Shown one piece after another: positions 22,990 to 34,311 of a stretch of DNA of 64,000 nucleotides. Numbering within the stretch: the stretch's first letter is position 1; each line of letters starts with the position of its first letter. The stretch covers positions 743,066,556 through 743,130,555 of the forward strand of contig OY856413.1 of the NCBI GenBank assembly GCA_963693085.1. The letters run 5' to 3'. A program made the translations under genes and the position numbers. This DNA comes from Alisma plantago-aquatica. Its lineage: Eukaryota; Streptophyta; Magnoliopsida; Alismatales; Alismataceae. Below the pieces are notes generated by a model. That model saw only the letters and a program-made list of their open reading frames with translations, had not been told where the DNA came from and made no database searches.

Positions 22990-23400
22990 TGGAGCATAGA
23001 TGTCAAACATGCCCAACTTGTCCACTTGAGTCTTGGATCGAGCTTGAGGTAGAAGCTTGGTGAAGGTGTCCGCCACTTGTTTCTCAGTACTGAGATGTGA
23101 GGTACAAATGCAGCCAAAGAATAGATTCCCGAACAAAGTGACAGTCTACCTCGATATGCTTTGTGCGCTCATGAAAGGTAGGACTGCTCGCAATCAAAAT
23201 AGGCTTTGTTGTCACAGAACATCGGAATAGGTCTAATATCAGATGTATCAAATTCTTTGAGAAGGTTTTGAACCCGCAGAAGTTCACGTGCAGTATGAGC
23301 CATAACTCTATATTCTGCTTCTGCACTTGATCTAGCTACTACCGCTTGCTTTTTGCCACGCCAAGTAACTAGATTGCCTCCAACAAAGGTGCCTCCGGAT
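22990..23400 (-). pseudogene. Copia A RNase H remnant
   Basis: Fragments of the copia RNase H C-terminus in several frames: RSSAEAEYRVMAHTA-like, FCDNKAYFDCEQSYLS-like and ERTKHIEVDCHFVRE. Frameshifts lie at about 23100 and 23200. The ADTFTKLLPQARSKTQVDKLGMFDIYAPA-like end abuts the polypurine tract, as is normal for copia. Confidence 0.8.
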
Positions 23401-23925
23401 GTAGATTTGCGATCACATCTACTCCCTGCATAATCGGAGTCTAAGAAACCAAAAAGATTGCAATGGCCATGTTTCTCGTAAAATAGACCTTTTCCTGAAG
23501 AGCTTTTGAGATATTTTAGAATGGGACAAACATCATCCTAGTGACAATGTCGGAGTTTATCAAGGTACCTGCTTACAAACCCTACAACAGTGGTAATATC
23601 AACTTCTTGACAGTAAGGTAAATGAGTTTACCAACCAATCGCCTGTATTGGTGGTTATCAACATAAGATGGAGAAGATTCACCGTCCCAATCAGTGTTTG
23701 GATCTAGAGGGGTGCTGACTGGCTTGCAACCAAGCATACACGTTTCCTGCAAGAGATCTAGAATATATTTGCGTTATGAGAGACATATCCCCGCAGATGA
23801 TCTGGATTCTTCAATGCCTAAGAAATATTGCAGTTTGCCAAGATCCTTGGTGACAAAGTGCTGTTCTAGATATGTTTTTGTAGTCTGAATGCCTGAGGTG
23901 TCACTGCCAAATAATATAATGTCAT

Positions 23926-24500
23926 CTACATAAACAATAAGAATGACAAGACCAGCCGTAGTTTTTTGATAAACACAGAGTGAACTGAATGAGAACGACG
24001 AAAGCCAAATTTTATGAGAATCTGACTGAGCTTGTCAAAGCAGGCGTGTGGACTTTGTTTTAGACCATAAATAGCTTTCCTCAACCTATAGACTCGCGAA
24101 GAATACTGCCCCTGAGCAACAAAGCCAAACGGTTGCTCCATGTAAACCTCTTCATGCATGCCTCCATAAAGAAATGCGTTTTTGACATCTAGTTGAAATA
24201 AAGGCCAATTTTTGTTCACAGCGACAGAGATGAGGACTCGAACAGAATTGAGTCTAGCTACTGGAGAAAAGGTCTCAAAATAGCCCACACCATAAGTTTG
24301 AGTATATCCTTTTTCCACCAGACGTGCTTTCAAACGCTTAATCGTGCCATCAGGTTGATATTTAATAGTGGAGATCCACCGACATCTAACAGTAAGACAA
24401 GAAAGGCGATAAGTAAGATCCCATGTCTTGCGGTCAGAGAGCACCTTCATTTCAGGTTCCATCGCTTGTCCCATGCGGGAATTTTAGGTGCCTCTGTAGC
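23926..24500 (-). pseudogene. Copia A reverse transcriptase remnant
   Basis: RT start with [62 protein letters not shown] with the first catalytic Asp, and [19 protein letters not shown]. The frame breaks near 23950 just before the YVDDI catalytic box, which is still readable in the next frame. Copia RT is cytoplasmic and acts inside the particle. Confidence 0.88.
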
Positions 24501-26290
24501 ATTTTTCGGAATAGACACAACAGAAATTGCAGCAGTAAAGCAAGCAAAGCTATCACCCAAATTAGTAGAGGAACATAAATGACTAATCGGATGTTGAGTA
24601 CAGGAGCAGACACCTTTCCGAAGGCTAATAAGAAGGTGTAAATCAGAGAGTACCTGAGTTGTGCTGTGATCTTCTGCCAAAGGAGGATTTGGTTGTTGAG
24701 GGGCCATGAAGGGGATAGTTGGCTTTGGTCTTCTCTTATAGACTTGCAATGGTCGTTCTTCAGGTGCCAGCTCAGAGGATGGATCAATATCCATAACGTC
24801 AGGTAACAGTGGGTGCCAAAAGGTCACATGATAAGGAAACCCCTTTATCAGAATAGTATGACATATGTTCAAAGAACACTATGTCCGCACTAACATACCA
24901 GTGTCTCATAATAGAATCATAACAACGATATCCTTTTTGGGTTCTGGAATAACCCAAAAAGATGCATTTTGTGGAGCGAGGGTCAAGTTTTGTCATTCCC
25001 AGACGAAGGTTTTTAACAAAGCAAGTGTAGCCAAAGATGAGCGACGAAACAAAAAAAAAGCTTTGCATCAGGAAAAAGAATGCTATATGGAATCTGATTT
25101 TGCAAAACAGAGGAAAGCATGCGATTGGTAAGGTAGCAAGCTGTAGAAACAACTTTAAGCTAAAAATGTTGAGGAACATGATAATGAAGTATGGTGCGAG
25201 CAACCTCTAGAAGATGTCGATTTTTCTATTCAGCTACCCCATTTTGTTGTGGGGGTATAGGGGCATGAAGTCTGATGGATCGTCCCACATGATGAGCAAA
25301 AGTGACAGATTTTTGCATGAATTCAAGAGCATTGTCGGTGCGAAAGATTTAAGTGGGCTTATTGAACTGAGTCTGAATTTTAGAAAAAAAGGTGTGATGG
25401 TGTCCATAACAGCGCTGCGATCTTTGAGTAAAAATAACCATGTAGCTCGAGAAAAGTTCTCAATGAATGTCATAAAATATTTAACACCAGAATGACTTGC
25501 AATAGAACAGGGACCCCATATATCCGCATGAACAATATAAAAATGCATCTAGATCCAATTTCTTTCTTTGTAGGAAACACATACCGAGTTTGTTTGCCAA
25601 ACTGGCAAGATTCACAGGAATAACTCTTATCAGCTGAAGCAGGAAATAAATGTTTCAACTTAGAAGCAGACGGGTGGTCAAGACGGTAATGCCACTGAAT
25701 CCCAGTAATAGACGTCGATAGCATAGCAGTCACTGATGTCGGTCCATCCAGGTAGTAGAGCCCATTGGGTCCCTCATGGCCGGAACCAATCCCCTTCTTC
25801 GTGCGAAGATCTTGAAAAACACAACCTAAAGGGTCAAACGTAATAGAGCACTGAAGGCTCTTCACAATTTTACTAATAGAAAGTAGCTTAACAAGAAATA
25901 TCAGAACATATAAAACAGATTTCAGATGCGAATTGCGAGATAAAGAATTCGTCCCAATGCCATAGATTGCTGTCTGAGAGCCATCAACTACCGTTACTGG
26001 AGGTAGATGGGTGGATCTTGTTAGAGCAGAGAATAAATCAGAGTTACCGGCCATATGGACCGAAGCACCAGTCAGTACACCATTTATTTTTACCAATAGA
26101 TGGAACAACAAGCAAGGCAGACGAGCTGACCTCTGAAGTAGACAGTAGATTGGACATGCGTTCTTGGAAGAGCTTCTCGAACTTGGATCGGATCCAAGCA
26201 GAAGAGGGTTGAGATGAGGTGTGATCAGTAGTAGAAGAATCTTCAACCGCATCAGAGGTGACTTGGTTAGCCCAAGCGGGCTTTCCTTGT
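24500..26290 (-). pseudogene. Copia A protease-integrase remnant
   Basis: A frame at 25470-26474 covers the protease region, whose usual D-S-G site here reads T-G-A (GVLTGASVHMAG), and the integrase zinc domain (HYRLDHPSASKLKHLF, CESCQFGKQTR). The integrase core continues in another frame (IVHADIWGPCSI with the first catalytic Asp, FLLKDRSAVMDT). The region around the second Asp is frameshifted. The integrase end and the variable linker lie at 24799-25203 and 24452-24872. Confidence 0.85.
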
Positions 26291-27168
26291 TTGATCTAGC
26301 ACCAGTTTTCATTATGATTGTCACGTCCACAGAAATTGCAGAAGCGAGGGCCAATGGGCTGACTGCGACATGTAGTAGAAGTGCGACCCGAGGTAGGAGG
26401 AGGACATCCACTACGGCCACGTCCATAACAACGACCATGACCACGACCGTGACTATTATCAGCAGGGCGTACAACTAGAACATGATGTTCAATAGCAGGA
26501 ACAAAAGTCACTGGTGGTAAATGTTAACACGTTTCAACACATCTTGTGCAGAGGGTCACTAGAAAGAATTTGGTCAACAACTCCGGAAAACGAGAAGGGA
26601 GTCCGGCAAGAAATTGGACAAGATGTAGTTCATTTCTTTGTCGTTAAATTTCCTTAATGTCAGCAGATAAAGGATGATAGATCTTGTATTCATTCCAGAG
26701 GACAGAGCTCTAGTTGTAGTAGTCTTCAACAGATTCATCATTTGAGAACTCCTTTGCTAGGTTCTTGAAGATTTCGAACACCTTCTTCGGGTTTTGTTGA
26801 TTAGAGTAGCCATGGGATAGCTGATCCCACATGGCCTTGGCATCATGTAGGCAAAGGAGGGACTGACTGATCCACGGCTTGGTGCTATTGACAATCCAGG
26901 ACATTACGCCCGAGTCATCTTTATTCCACTGTGCGTAGGCTTGTTGCGTCTTGTCATCCGCCGATGCATCAGGAGGAGATTTAAGGTCAGTGGTGATATG
27001 TGAGTAGCGATCAGGAGGAGATTTAGGGTATGTGGTGATATGTGAGTAGCGACCTTGCGCCTTCACATACAAAATAAAGGAGGCTGACCAGAGATGGTAA
27101 TTGGAGCCATCAAGTTTCACCGTGGTGACACACAAAGAACGCGGAGTGCTCAGTAGATGCCATGACAC
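26290..27168 (-). pseudogene. Copia A gag remnant (UBN2 type)
   Basis: Begins CVTTVKLDGSNYHLWSASF and continues through AKAMWDQLSHGYSNQQNPKK and KVFEIFKNLAKEFSND, the UBN2-type gag of plant copia elements. A stop follows after VEDYYN. The CCHC knuckle (CNFCGRDNHNENWC) survives at about 26297-26340. A 42-bp tandem duplication near 26967-27060 repeats the peptide RYSHITT-LKSPPD and is absent from copia B, C and D. Confidence 0.85.
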
Positions 27169-27620
27169 ACAGATCTATAGCCGAGGTAGAGTAGTAGTAG
27201 AAGAAAGCAGAAGGTAGCAGCCGACAACAATCAGAAGATAGCTAGAATAAGTGTTGGCATAGGCAGAATAAAGCCGGGATCAATAGATCCGAAGAAACCC
27301 GCTACGACATCAGTGGTTCTAACACATCAGATCGTAGAAACCCGCAAAGGGGCAGAGTAGATGGAAGAAGAACCTACGCCACCATGGAGAGAATCGGTAC
27401 TCAACCATGAGGGGTAGGCAAATAGCAAACGGAGACTCTTTAGAAAGTCAACATGCTGTTTTCAGATCTGCCCGAAGGCGATGAGGAGCACGGAAGAGGA
27501 CGGAAGGAGGGGAGAGGCTAGTAGGTGGAAATTATGGTGTGTGAGAGGGGGGAAAGCAGTGGAGAAGGGTATCGGGGGAAGCATTAGGGTTGGGAGGGGA
27601 AGGGCAGAGGGGATCGTGTT
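27169..27620 (-). other. Copia A 5' leader
   Basis: Untranslated leader between primer site and gag. The half next to the primer site is very G-rich on the plus strand, hence C-rich in the element RNA. No frame is conserved. Confidence 0.7.
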
Positions 27621-27633
27621 GCTCTTGATACCA
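27621..27633 (-). other. Copia A primer binding site
   Basis: Reads TGGTATCAAGAGC on the element strand, the initiator tRNA-Met site with one extra A. It lies immediately inside the LTR. Confidence 0.85.
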
Positions 27634-27805
27634 TATAGAAGAATGAGTAGTTTTCTTTTAAGTCAATAAAATTGAGTACAATGCTTTCTCTTTTATAGGA
27701 CAAGAGAATAAAACAGTAAACACAGTTAAGCAATATGGGATAAATAACACAAGTAACATGTAGAGTAGAGCATAGGTGAATAGTAAATATAAGCATATCT
27801 CTTTA
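27634..27805 (-). repeat. Copia A 5' LTR
   Basis: 172 bp, element-strand start TAAAGAGATATG and end TTCTATA. A TATAAAAG box lies at 27690-27697 (minus). Nearly identical to 22809-22976. Confidence 0.9.
27690..27697 (-). promoter_or_regulatory. TATA box of copia A 5' LTR
   Basis: TATAAAAG on the element strand, about 60 bp from the LTR end, which is a normal place for a copia U3 promoter. Predicted, not shown to be active. Confidence 0.5.
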
Positions 27806-27810
27806 CAAAC

Positions 27811-28144
27811 AACCTCTTTGAGAATATGATTCACAACTAAAGAACTCTCTAATGTAGGACAATCACAGCCTTTAACGTCTTCATTTGAATGCTATCTAGG
27901 AGTAATTTTTATGTTTAATAGCTTTTCTATGTTTTAGTCATTATTTGATGCTTTTCCAGTTTGGTATTGTAAAGCCTGTGGCAGTGTCCCATATTGGCTA
28001 GTAATTTAAGTGGTCAGTCCTAAAATGTCTATAGATAGGCTTTATAAGCCTCACTGTAGGTCACACTTGATGATTGAATCTAATGATGTTGTATTTTTTC
28101 CAATTAGTTTTGCTAGTTTGATTATATTTAATCATTAGGTTTCC
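27811..28144. other. Intergenic DNA flanking copia A
   Basis: No gene or element seen. Confidence 0.5.
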
Positions 28145-28636
28145 GTGTCCTACACCAACAAATTTAAAAGGAGGCAAATTTCCCCCGTTAAAAAATCCAA
28201 ACTCGATCTTAAAGGCACAGGTCCCTTTGACCATGTAGCCCTTGCGTCTATACATATATGTTCAGAAGCGGTGTATTCTGCCCACAAAAAAAATCAGCGT
28301 GTCATCGAAAATGACATTTTACCTGAACGTGTAACCAATTATCAAATAGGAGAAGAATTGCAATTTTTGGGTATAAGAGGAGTTTTATTTGAAAGCTTTT
28401 TTTTGAAGGCTCAAAAAGGAGTTAGTCTTGCTTTTGTTGACTATTATGAAATGAATGGTGTGCTTGCCTTGCTATATATGCTGTTATACAAATATCTCGC
28501 AGATCATGATTTTTCTAACTTTACCTTGGTTATAACCCCACCTCTATCCTTCATTATCCTTGGCAAGGAAGAAAATGTCCGATTTCGATGCCGTTTCGGT
28601 GGCCACAGAAACAAAAATTTCAAAAAATTTCGATAG
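28145..28636 (+). other. Unclassified 163-codon open frame
   Basis: A plus-strand frame with fairly protein-like content in the middle (NQRVIENDILPERVTNYQIG, LQFLGIRGVLFESFF, VSLAFVDYYEMNG). No family was recognised. Its last 60 bp run into a CGATTTCG-rich stretch that continues to about 28960 and resembles a decayed transposon end. It may be a gene fragment or a chance frame. Confidence 0.25.
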
Positions 28637-28965
28637 AATGTGGGGGGTGGGGTCTCATCATTTTTGAGTGAATGACTCTGAACTGTTTCGATGGGCATTT
28701 CGATGGGGATTTTTGATGTTAATTTTCAATGGTGAAATCAATGAATTAAGTCATTGTAGTTAGGAAGCACAATATATAGACTTAAAAACACAAAACTGTG
28801 CAAAAAAAAAAATGCTCTAGATAGTACATAGTATATGAAAAAGTAGAAAAAAAATTGATGATCTACCTGTTTTGAGAGTTTCGTCAGTCAATTTCGATGT
28901 CCGATTGCCACCGAAACAGAATTTCGACAATTTCGGCTGAAATTTTGACAATTTCTTTGAAATTT
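28560..28965. repeat. TTTCGATG/CCGAAAC-rich repeat, probable transposon relic
   Basis: Two segments, 28575-28715 and 28870-28965, share inverted motifs such as GATTTCGATGCCGTTTCGG and GATTGCCACCGAAACAG. They flank about 150 bp of AT-rich DNA. This is the layout of a small inverted-repeat element, but clean ends and a target duplication were not found. Confidence 0.4.
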
Positions 28966-29825
28966 GAACATTGATCCTTGGACACCTGTGATTATGTGTT
29001 ATAGTTCAACACACATACCTTTGTTTAAGGACCAGAAGGCGACATTAACGTCTTAAACTATTTTACTAAACGAAAACTTATAACTTAGATGTGAAAATAT
29101 ACGATCAAGACTAATAACACAAATGCTGTCTATTATTAAATATCTATATATTATTTATGTGTTGGCATCATGCACATGGATATTAATTTTGAACCATGAC
29201 TTGTATACTCCAAACATGTACACATGTACATGTACTGATATGTCTGTTGCATAAACTCCGTAATGCATCTAGATTTTTCCCATTTCAAAAGGAAGACTAA
29301 GGAATGCCTGAATATATCTAATGCATGTTGGCCCAGAGTTCTTATTTAGCAACTTATGTGGTTTGTTGCATAATATGTCAGGTTACCAAATGAGACAATC
29401 AATATATTACTTGCCTTATCTAATATAAGATACTTCATCTAATGTAACCCATTGCGTGCTTCATCCTATTGTTAAGCTTGTTAGCTTTACCTCTTGATTG
29501 TTATATGCTACATGCATATGTGAATTGCAGTACAAGTATATGTAGCTATACCCAATATCTCATCTTGTTACTACTATTATTATTTTTTATTTTGTCGTAT
29601 CAAATTACCTTTACCAGTATATCTAATTGTATCTGTACTCCGTATGACTTAGCTTTTCAGCAAACAACATGGGAATGTACCGTTACCTAATGCTTTGATC
29701 TTTCATATGTGACTTTTAATGTAATAGTGTAACGAAATAGAATTGTTTCTTTCTGTATGGGGTTTATGCTAATATCTATATTCTATATTTTGGTTGATGG
29801 AAGTCTCATCATTTGTGTACTACAG
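28966..29825. other. AT-rich intergenic or intronic DNA
   Basis: AT-rich sequence without recognised features, ending in a pyrimidine tract and TACTACAG directly before the Rab exon, consistent with the 3' end of an intron. Confidence 0.5.
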
Positions 29826-29898
29826 TGATTATCTTTTCAAGCTTCTGCTTATTGGAGACTCTGGTGTTGGAAAATCATGCCTTCTCCTCAGATTCGCG
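29826..29898 (+). CDS. Isolated Rab GTPase exon (P-loop exon, Rab1/RabD type)
   Basis: A 73-bp segment between an acceptor (TACTACAG) and a donor (GTAATC). It codes, after one phase base, for [20 protein letters not shown] followed by LRFA, which contains the GTP-binding P-loop GDSGVGKS. Rab GTPases switch vesicle traffic between ER, Golgi and plasma membrane. Plant Rab1/RabD-type genes have an exon with this content and phase, preceded by a tiny first exon. Neither that first exon nor the next exon (effector and WDTAGQE region) was found in the window. It may be a gene expanded by insertions, with its other exons far away, or a captured fragment. The exon itself has no damage. Confidence 0.75.
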
Positions 29899-31107
29899 GT
29901 AATCACCCTCTCTCATTGTCCCTAAGGGTTCTATCACTTGTTATTCTGCTCAAGGTTATGAACAACTGTAGCATACCTTTGAAATTCATCTATAGTTTAG
30001 AATGAAGCTTTTTAGTTTGACCCAGGATGTTGGTTTTATTAAGCATGTAGACTGATTAGTGAATGTGTAGGATGGTAAATATCATATTGTATTATTCTAG
30101 TATGATTGAAAATATCCATGAATTTTAGCATGATGGAAGTCTATAGGATATCTTAGAAAACCATATATATAGATTGTTCAGTCTCCAACTTTTTGGCTGT
30201 GGTGACATTCAGAAACAGATCTGCCTTTTCAACATACGGCCCTAGTGGGCAATCCAAATGCAGAAATATCCTTTTTTGATATAAATATAGAAATACCCTT
30301 TAGTTAAGCTGATATGAAACTCATAGATATCATATATTGGATATGTGTGTGGGGGTGGGGGGCACGCGTGAGGTATGGAAACTGAATTGTTTCCAGGGGA
30401 TTTTGATTCAAAAAGTATGAAGGGATTAAATTATAAAAGCAGACCGACCAATGAAGACATATTGCAAATATTGTTATTGAAGGACCTAAAGCATAGAGAA
30501 AGAAGTGATTGAATTGAAGCTAATTGGCAATAATCCGCTCCACCTATCCGCACGAGCGTTGTTTAATGCAAATGAGGATACTTTTATGAAATGGCCATAA
30601 GGGAAAGCGGCAAGGAATTGAGCTGAGTTATCATCAAACCCATGGACACTAAGAACGGAAGTAGATGTTGAACTAGTGAGGTCACGGGTTCCCCGTCCAT
30701 TGGTTCAACTAGTGGTTTGATCGGTTGAACTGGTCGGTTTGCAGACAAGAGGTAGGAGGGCAAGGATGAGTTAGAGGAAGAAGATAGGGAAGCCGAGGAT
30801 GGAGCAATAGGGGAAAGAGGAACCAATGCATGAGGAGGGGGAGAAGAAGAAGGGGGACAATAGGAGGACATGGAAGGAGAAAAGTAGTCAGAAGAGAAGA
30901 ATGAGGAGAACGAGGGAGAAGAATAACATGGCTAGATTGAAGAGAAGAGGGGTGTGAAGTAGGGGTAAGTGCAATAGGTTGAGGTGGAATAATAGGAAAA
31001 GGGGTATGTGTAAGAGAGGAGGTGAAACAACAGGAAGAGGACATGCAAGAGGAGGTGGAACACGGGGAAGACCAGGAGAAGGATCAAGATGAGGATGCGA
31101 TAAAAAT
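29899..31107. other. Intergenic or intronic DNA before copia B
   Basis: AT-rich up to about 30550, then GA-rich. Minus-strand frames at 30584-31044 are Ser/Pro/Leu-rich because of composition. Motifs such as GGTTTGATCGGTTGAACTGG (30713-30732) resemble an old repeat also seen near 38700-38870. Confidence 0.5.
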
Positions 31108-31112
31108 AAGAG

Positions 31113-31324
31113 TATTAGTATATATGCTTTATGTGTTATCCTGTGTTGTGTGTTTTGTTATCTTGTGTTGTGTGTTTTGTTATGTGCTTAAGACTTGTCT
31201 CGTCTTTTGCTTTTCTATTATCCCATATTGCCTGATTCTGGTTCTCCCTTACTCTCTTGTACTATAAAAAAGAATGCATTGTAATATTTTCAATATATTG
31301 AAAAAAAGGTTTTCTCATTCTATA
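31113..31324 (+). repeat. Copia B 5' LTR
   Basis: Starts TATTAGTATATATGC and ends CATTCTATA, directly before the primer-like TGGTATC. A TATAAAAA box lies at 31263-31270. A 26-bp unit (GTTATCYTGTGTTGTGTGTTTT) is tandemly repeated near 31133-31185. Confidence 0.9.
31263..31270 (+). promoter_or_regulatory. TATA box of copia B 5' LTR
   Basis: TATAAAAA about 60 bp before the LTR end, at the same relative place as in copia A. It lies in the segment missing from the 3' LTR, so the 3' LTR has probably lost its promoter. Confidence 0.5.
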
Positions 31325-31339
31325 TGGTATCGTACGTGT

Positions 31340-31690
31340 TTGATCCTCCCTAAACCACTCCATCGACCCACCCCTCCTATCATCGACCACCCCACTACCT
31401 CCACCTTTTCCACCATTCCCACCACCTAGTCACCCTCTCCCTCCATAACCTTCATCACCACCACCCTCCTCCCATCGATCACCCCCAGTGCCCACGACCC
31501 ATCGACCACCACCCACCGACCACCACCCATCGACCACCACCCATCGACCTCCACTCACCGATCAACCCTTCATCTTCCACCCACCGACCACCACCCGTCG
31601 ACCTCTACCCCCATCGACCTCCATACCATCAACTTGTAACCCATCGACCTCCACTCCATCGACCTACATTCCATCCTTTACTCTTCCAGT
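31340..31690 (+). repeat. CATCGACCACCACC minisatellite in the copia B leader
   Basis: C-rich degenerate repeat with core CCATCGACC, more than fifteen copies, open by chance as a Thr/Pro/His frame. It lies just inside the primer site. Confidence 0.8.
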
Positions 31691-31794
31691 TAGTCCCAGA
31701 ATAGCACGTTGAAAACCTAAAAGGTCTCACCTCTTTTCCTGCTTACGCCACATGGAGTGAATCTCACACCGTGGCGATGTAGGTCTTTTCTTAT

Positions 31795-32105
31795 CTCTGC
31801 TGCCCCTATGTGGGTTTCTCAGATTTATTGATCCAGATCTACTGTTGCTATCTACTACCCTATGCGGGTTTCTTGGATCTGTTGATCTAGTTCTGTTACT
31901 GCTATCTGCTACTCCTATGCGGGTTTTTGGACCTGTTGATCCAGCTCTTCTGCTGCCGCTATTTACTGCCCCTATGTGGTTTTCTCAGATCTGTTGATCT
32001 ATATCTGCTATTGCTATCTTCTGCCCCTATGCGGGTTCCTTGGATCTATTTGGATCTGGCTGCTGCTTCCTCTGCCCCTATGCGGGTTGTTTAGATCTGC
32101 TCTTT
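31795..32105 (+). repeat. About 60-bp tandem repeats in the copia B leader
   Basis: Five to six degenerate units built from CCCCTATGCGGGTTTCT, then GATCTGTTGATC, then a CTGCTATCTACT tract. They occupy the leader between the minisatellite and gag 1. The last unit leads into the sequence upstream of the gag ATG. Confidence 0.75.
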
Positions 32106-32236
32106 TACTGCTGTCTTTCTGTTGCTCTTGTTCTGCTGTTGCTGCTCCATTGTGAGTTTCTCATATCTCGTCATCCATATCTTCCCTTTTGTACCACTTC
32201 TACCGTATCTTTGTGAGTGCCATCTCTCTGACTGCC

Positions 32237-33060
32237 ATGGCGACTACAGATTCTTCACGGAACTTGTGTGTTACAACTGTGAAACTTGATGGTTCAAATT
32301 ACCATCTTTGGGCGGCATCATTCAAACTCTATGTCAAAGCACAAGGACGTTACTCTCATATCTCTTTTGCTGCTAAAGATCCTCCTGATGTCTCGGCGGA
32401 TGACAAAGACAAACATGCCTATGACCAATGGTCCAAAAATGATTTCAATGTCATGACGTGGATGGTGAATAGTGCTGACCCAAAGATCAGCCAGTCTCTT
32501 CTTTGCCTGCAAAATGCCAAAGCCATGTGGGATCAACTGTCCCATGTGTATTCACATCAACAACACCCAAAGGTCTTTGAGATATTCAAAAACTTGGTTA
32601 AAATGGAGAATTTACTGACGACTGTGTAGAAGATTATTACAACCGGTGTTCGACACTTTGGACTGGATTTGAAGTATATCATCCACTCATTGCTGATATC
32701 AAAAAAGTTCAACGACAACTCGACAAACTTCAGCTTGTCCAATTTCTGGCTGAATTGCCTCATTCCTTTGCAGGCGTGGTAGATCAAATCTTATCCAGTG
32801 ATCCCTTATCTATACTCAGGGATGTTCTCAAACGCGTTCAACGCCTTCCTTCTATGGCCTCTCCGCCTGCTTTTCTTCTGATCACTCGATCCTTGCGGTT
32901 CGCTCCCCTGATTCTGGTCAATGATGTGGATGTGGTCGTCATCATGGTGGACGTGCTCCTGGAAGAGGTCCTCCTGGCCCTGGATGAGGTCAACCTCAAC
33001 CACCTTCTGCCAACCGCTTCTGCAACTTCTGTGGACGCACGACCACGATGAGGACCACTG
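32237..33060 (+). pseudogene. Copia B gag, first copy
   Basis: UBN2-type gag starting MATTDSSRNLCVTTVKLDGS, through AKAMWDQLSHVYSHQQ. A 3-bp deletion removes one residue before VFEIFKNLV, and the frame stops near 32629. Later parts (FAGVVDQILSSDPL, DVLKRVQRLPSM) are in other frames. The CNFCGR half of the zinc knuckle remains near 33020. Confidence 0.85.
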
Positions 33061-34311
33061 CTGAAAAAAGCATGGTAAATCTGCTTGGGCGAATCATGTC
33101 TCATCTGATGTCTATGAAGATTCAACTGCTACTGCCTCAAGCTCTACTCAACCTATAATAGAGTGGATTCGCTCAGAGTTTGTAAGACTCCTCCAATCAC
33201 GTCTATCTTCGCCAACAACTGCATGGAAGAAGGTTCCTCTGCCTTACTTGCATCTCGTGCTACTATTGGTAAAAATAAACGAGTCATTGACTCCGGCACA
33301 TCTACCCATATTTCTGGCTGTTTCAAACTTTTCAGTATCTTATTTAAGACTACAAAAGTTCCTGCTGTGACTGTTACGGATGGGACTTAGTCTACTTTCT
33401 ATGGCGTTGGAACTATATCTCTCTCTAAAAATCTTTCCTTAATATCTATCCTGTATGTTTCAGCCTTTCCTCTTAATCTACTATCTGTCAGTAAAACTGT
33501 TAAGAGCGTTCAGTGCTCGATTACTTTTGACCCTGAGGGTTGCGTGTTTCAGGATCTTCGAATACAAGGAAGAGGATTGGTTCGGGCCATGAGGGACCAG
33601 ATGGACTGTACTACCTGGATGTGCCACAATCTCTTGTTGCTCTGCTATCTGCTTCTGTGACTAGTCTACAATAGCATTATCGCCCGAGACATCCTTCTGC
33701 TGCTAAACTCCATTTTTTATTTCGAAATATTTTTGAGAAACAATCTTTGTGTGCATCATGCCAGTTTGGCAAACAAACTCGGGCTGTTTTTCATAAAAAG
33801 TAAGAAATTAGTTCTAAAATTATGTTTGACATTGTTCATGCTGATATTTGGGGTCTACGTTTAGTTTCTAGCTTGTCTGGATATCGCTATTTTATGAACT
33901 TTATTGACGATTATTCCAGGGCAACTCGGTTGATTTTACTAGAGGATCCTAGTACCATTTTGCAAACTATCACCACATTTTTTACTGAGATCCAAACCCA
34001 ATTCAAAACTGCTGTCAAAATCTTCCAAACCGATAATGCCTTAGAGCTTATGCAAAAATTTGTCGATCATCTTTGTAAATCTCGGGGTACCATTCATCAG
34101 ACTTCCTGCTCTTACACACCACAACAAAATGGTGTGATAGAAAGGAAGAATTGTCATTTACTTGATGTAGCACGAACTCTTCTTATTCACTATCATGTTC
34201 CTAAACATTTCTGGCTTGAAGCTGTTTCTACAACGTGCTACTTAATCAGCCATATGCCTTCTTCTGTGTTACATAATTAGGTCCCTATCTCTCTTCTTTA
34301 CCTTGATGCGC
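33061..34311 (+). pseudogene. Copia B protease-integrase, first copy, cut off
   Basis: Protease site RVIDSGTSTHISG (33280-33320) keeps D-S-G. Integrase shows QFGKQTR, FDIVHADIWG with the first Asp, IFQTDNALEL with the second Asp, and TPQQNGVIERKN with the Glu. A TAG interrupts after MPSSVLHN. Homology to integrase stops abruptly at about 34312 after DAPLF, where leader-like sequence of the second copy begins. This copy has no RT or RNase H. Confidence 0.85.

Larger units (their letters stand above)
22809..27805 (-). mobile_element. Ty1/copia element A (minus), degenerate
   Basis: A full-length element of 5.0 kb. The 5-bp target duplication CAAAC (22804-22808 and 27806-27810) brackets two short LTRs of about 170 bp. 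Order on the element strand is LTR, primer site, gag, protease, integrase, RT, RNase H, polypurine tract, LTR, which is the copia order. LTRs differ at about 7 of 168 aligned positions plus a 4-bp gap, so it is older than copia C. Coding frames are broken in many places. The LTR ends are not TG...CA: on the element strand they begin TA or TC and end TATA. Confidence 0.92.

Noticed and set aside
30584..31044. Minus-strand Ser/Pro-rich frames as a host exon
   Set aside because: GA-rich composition on the plus strand explains them; the two frames overlap and both read as low-complexity.
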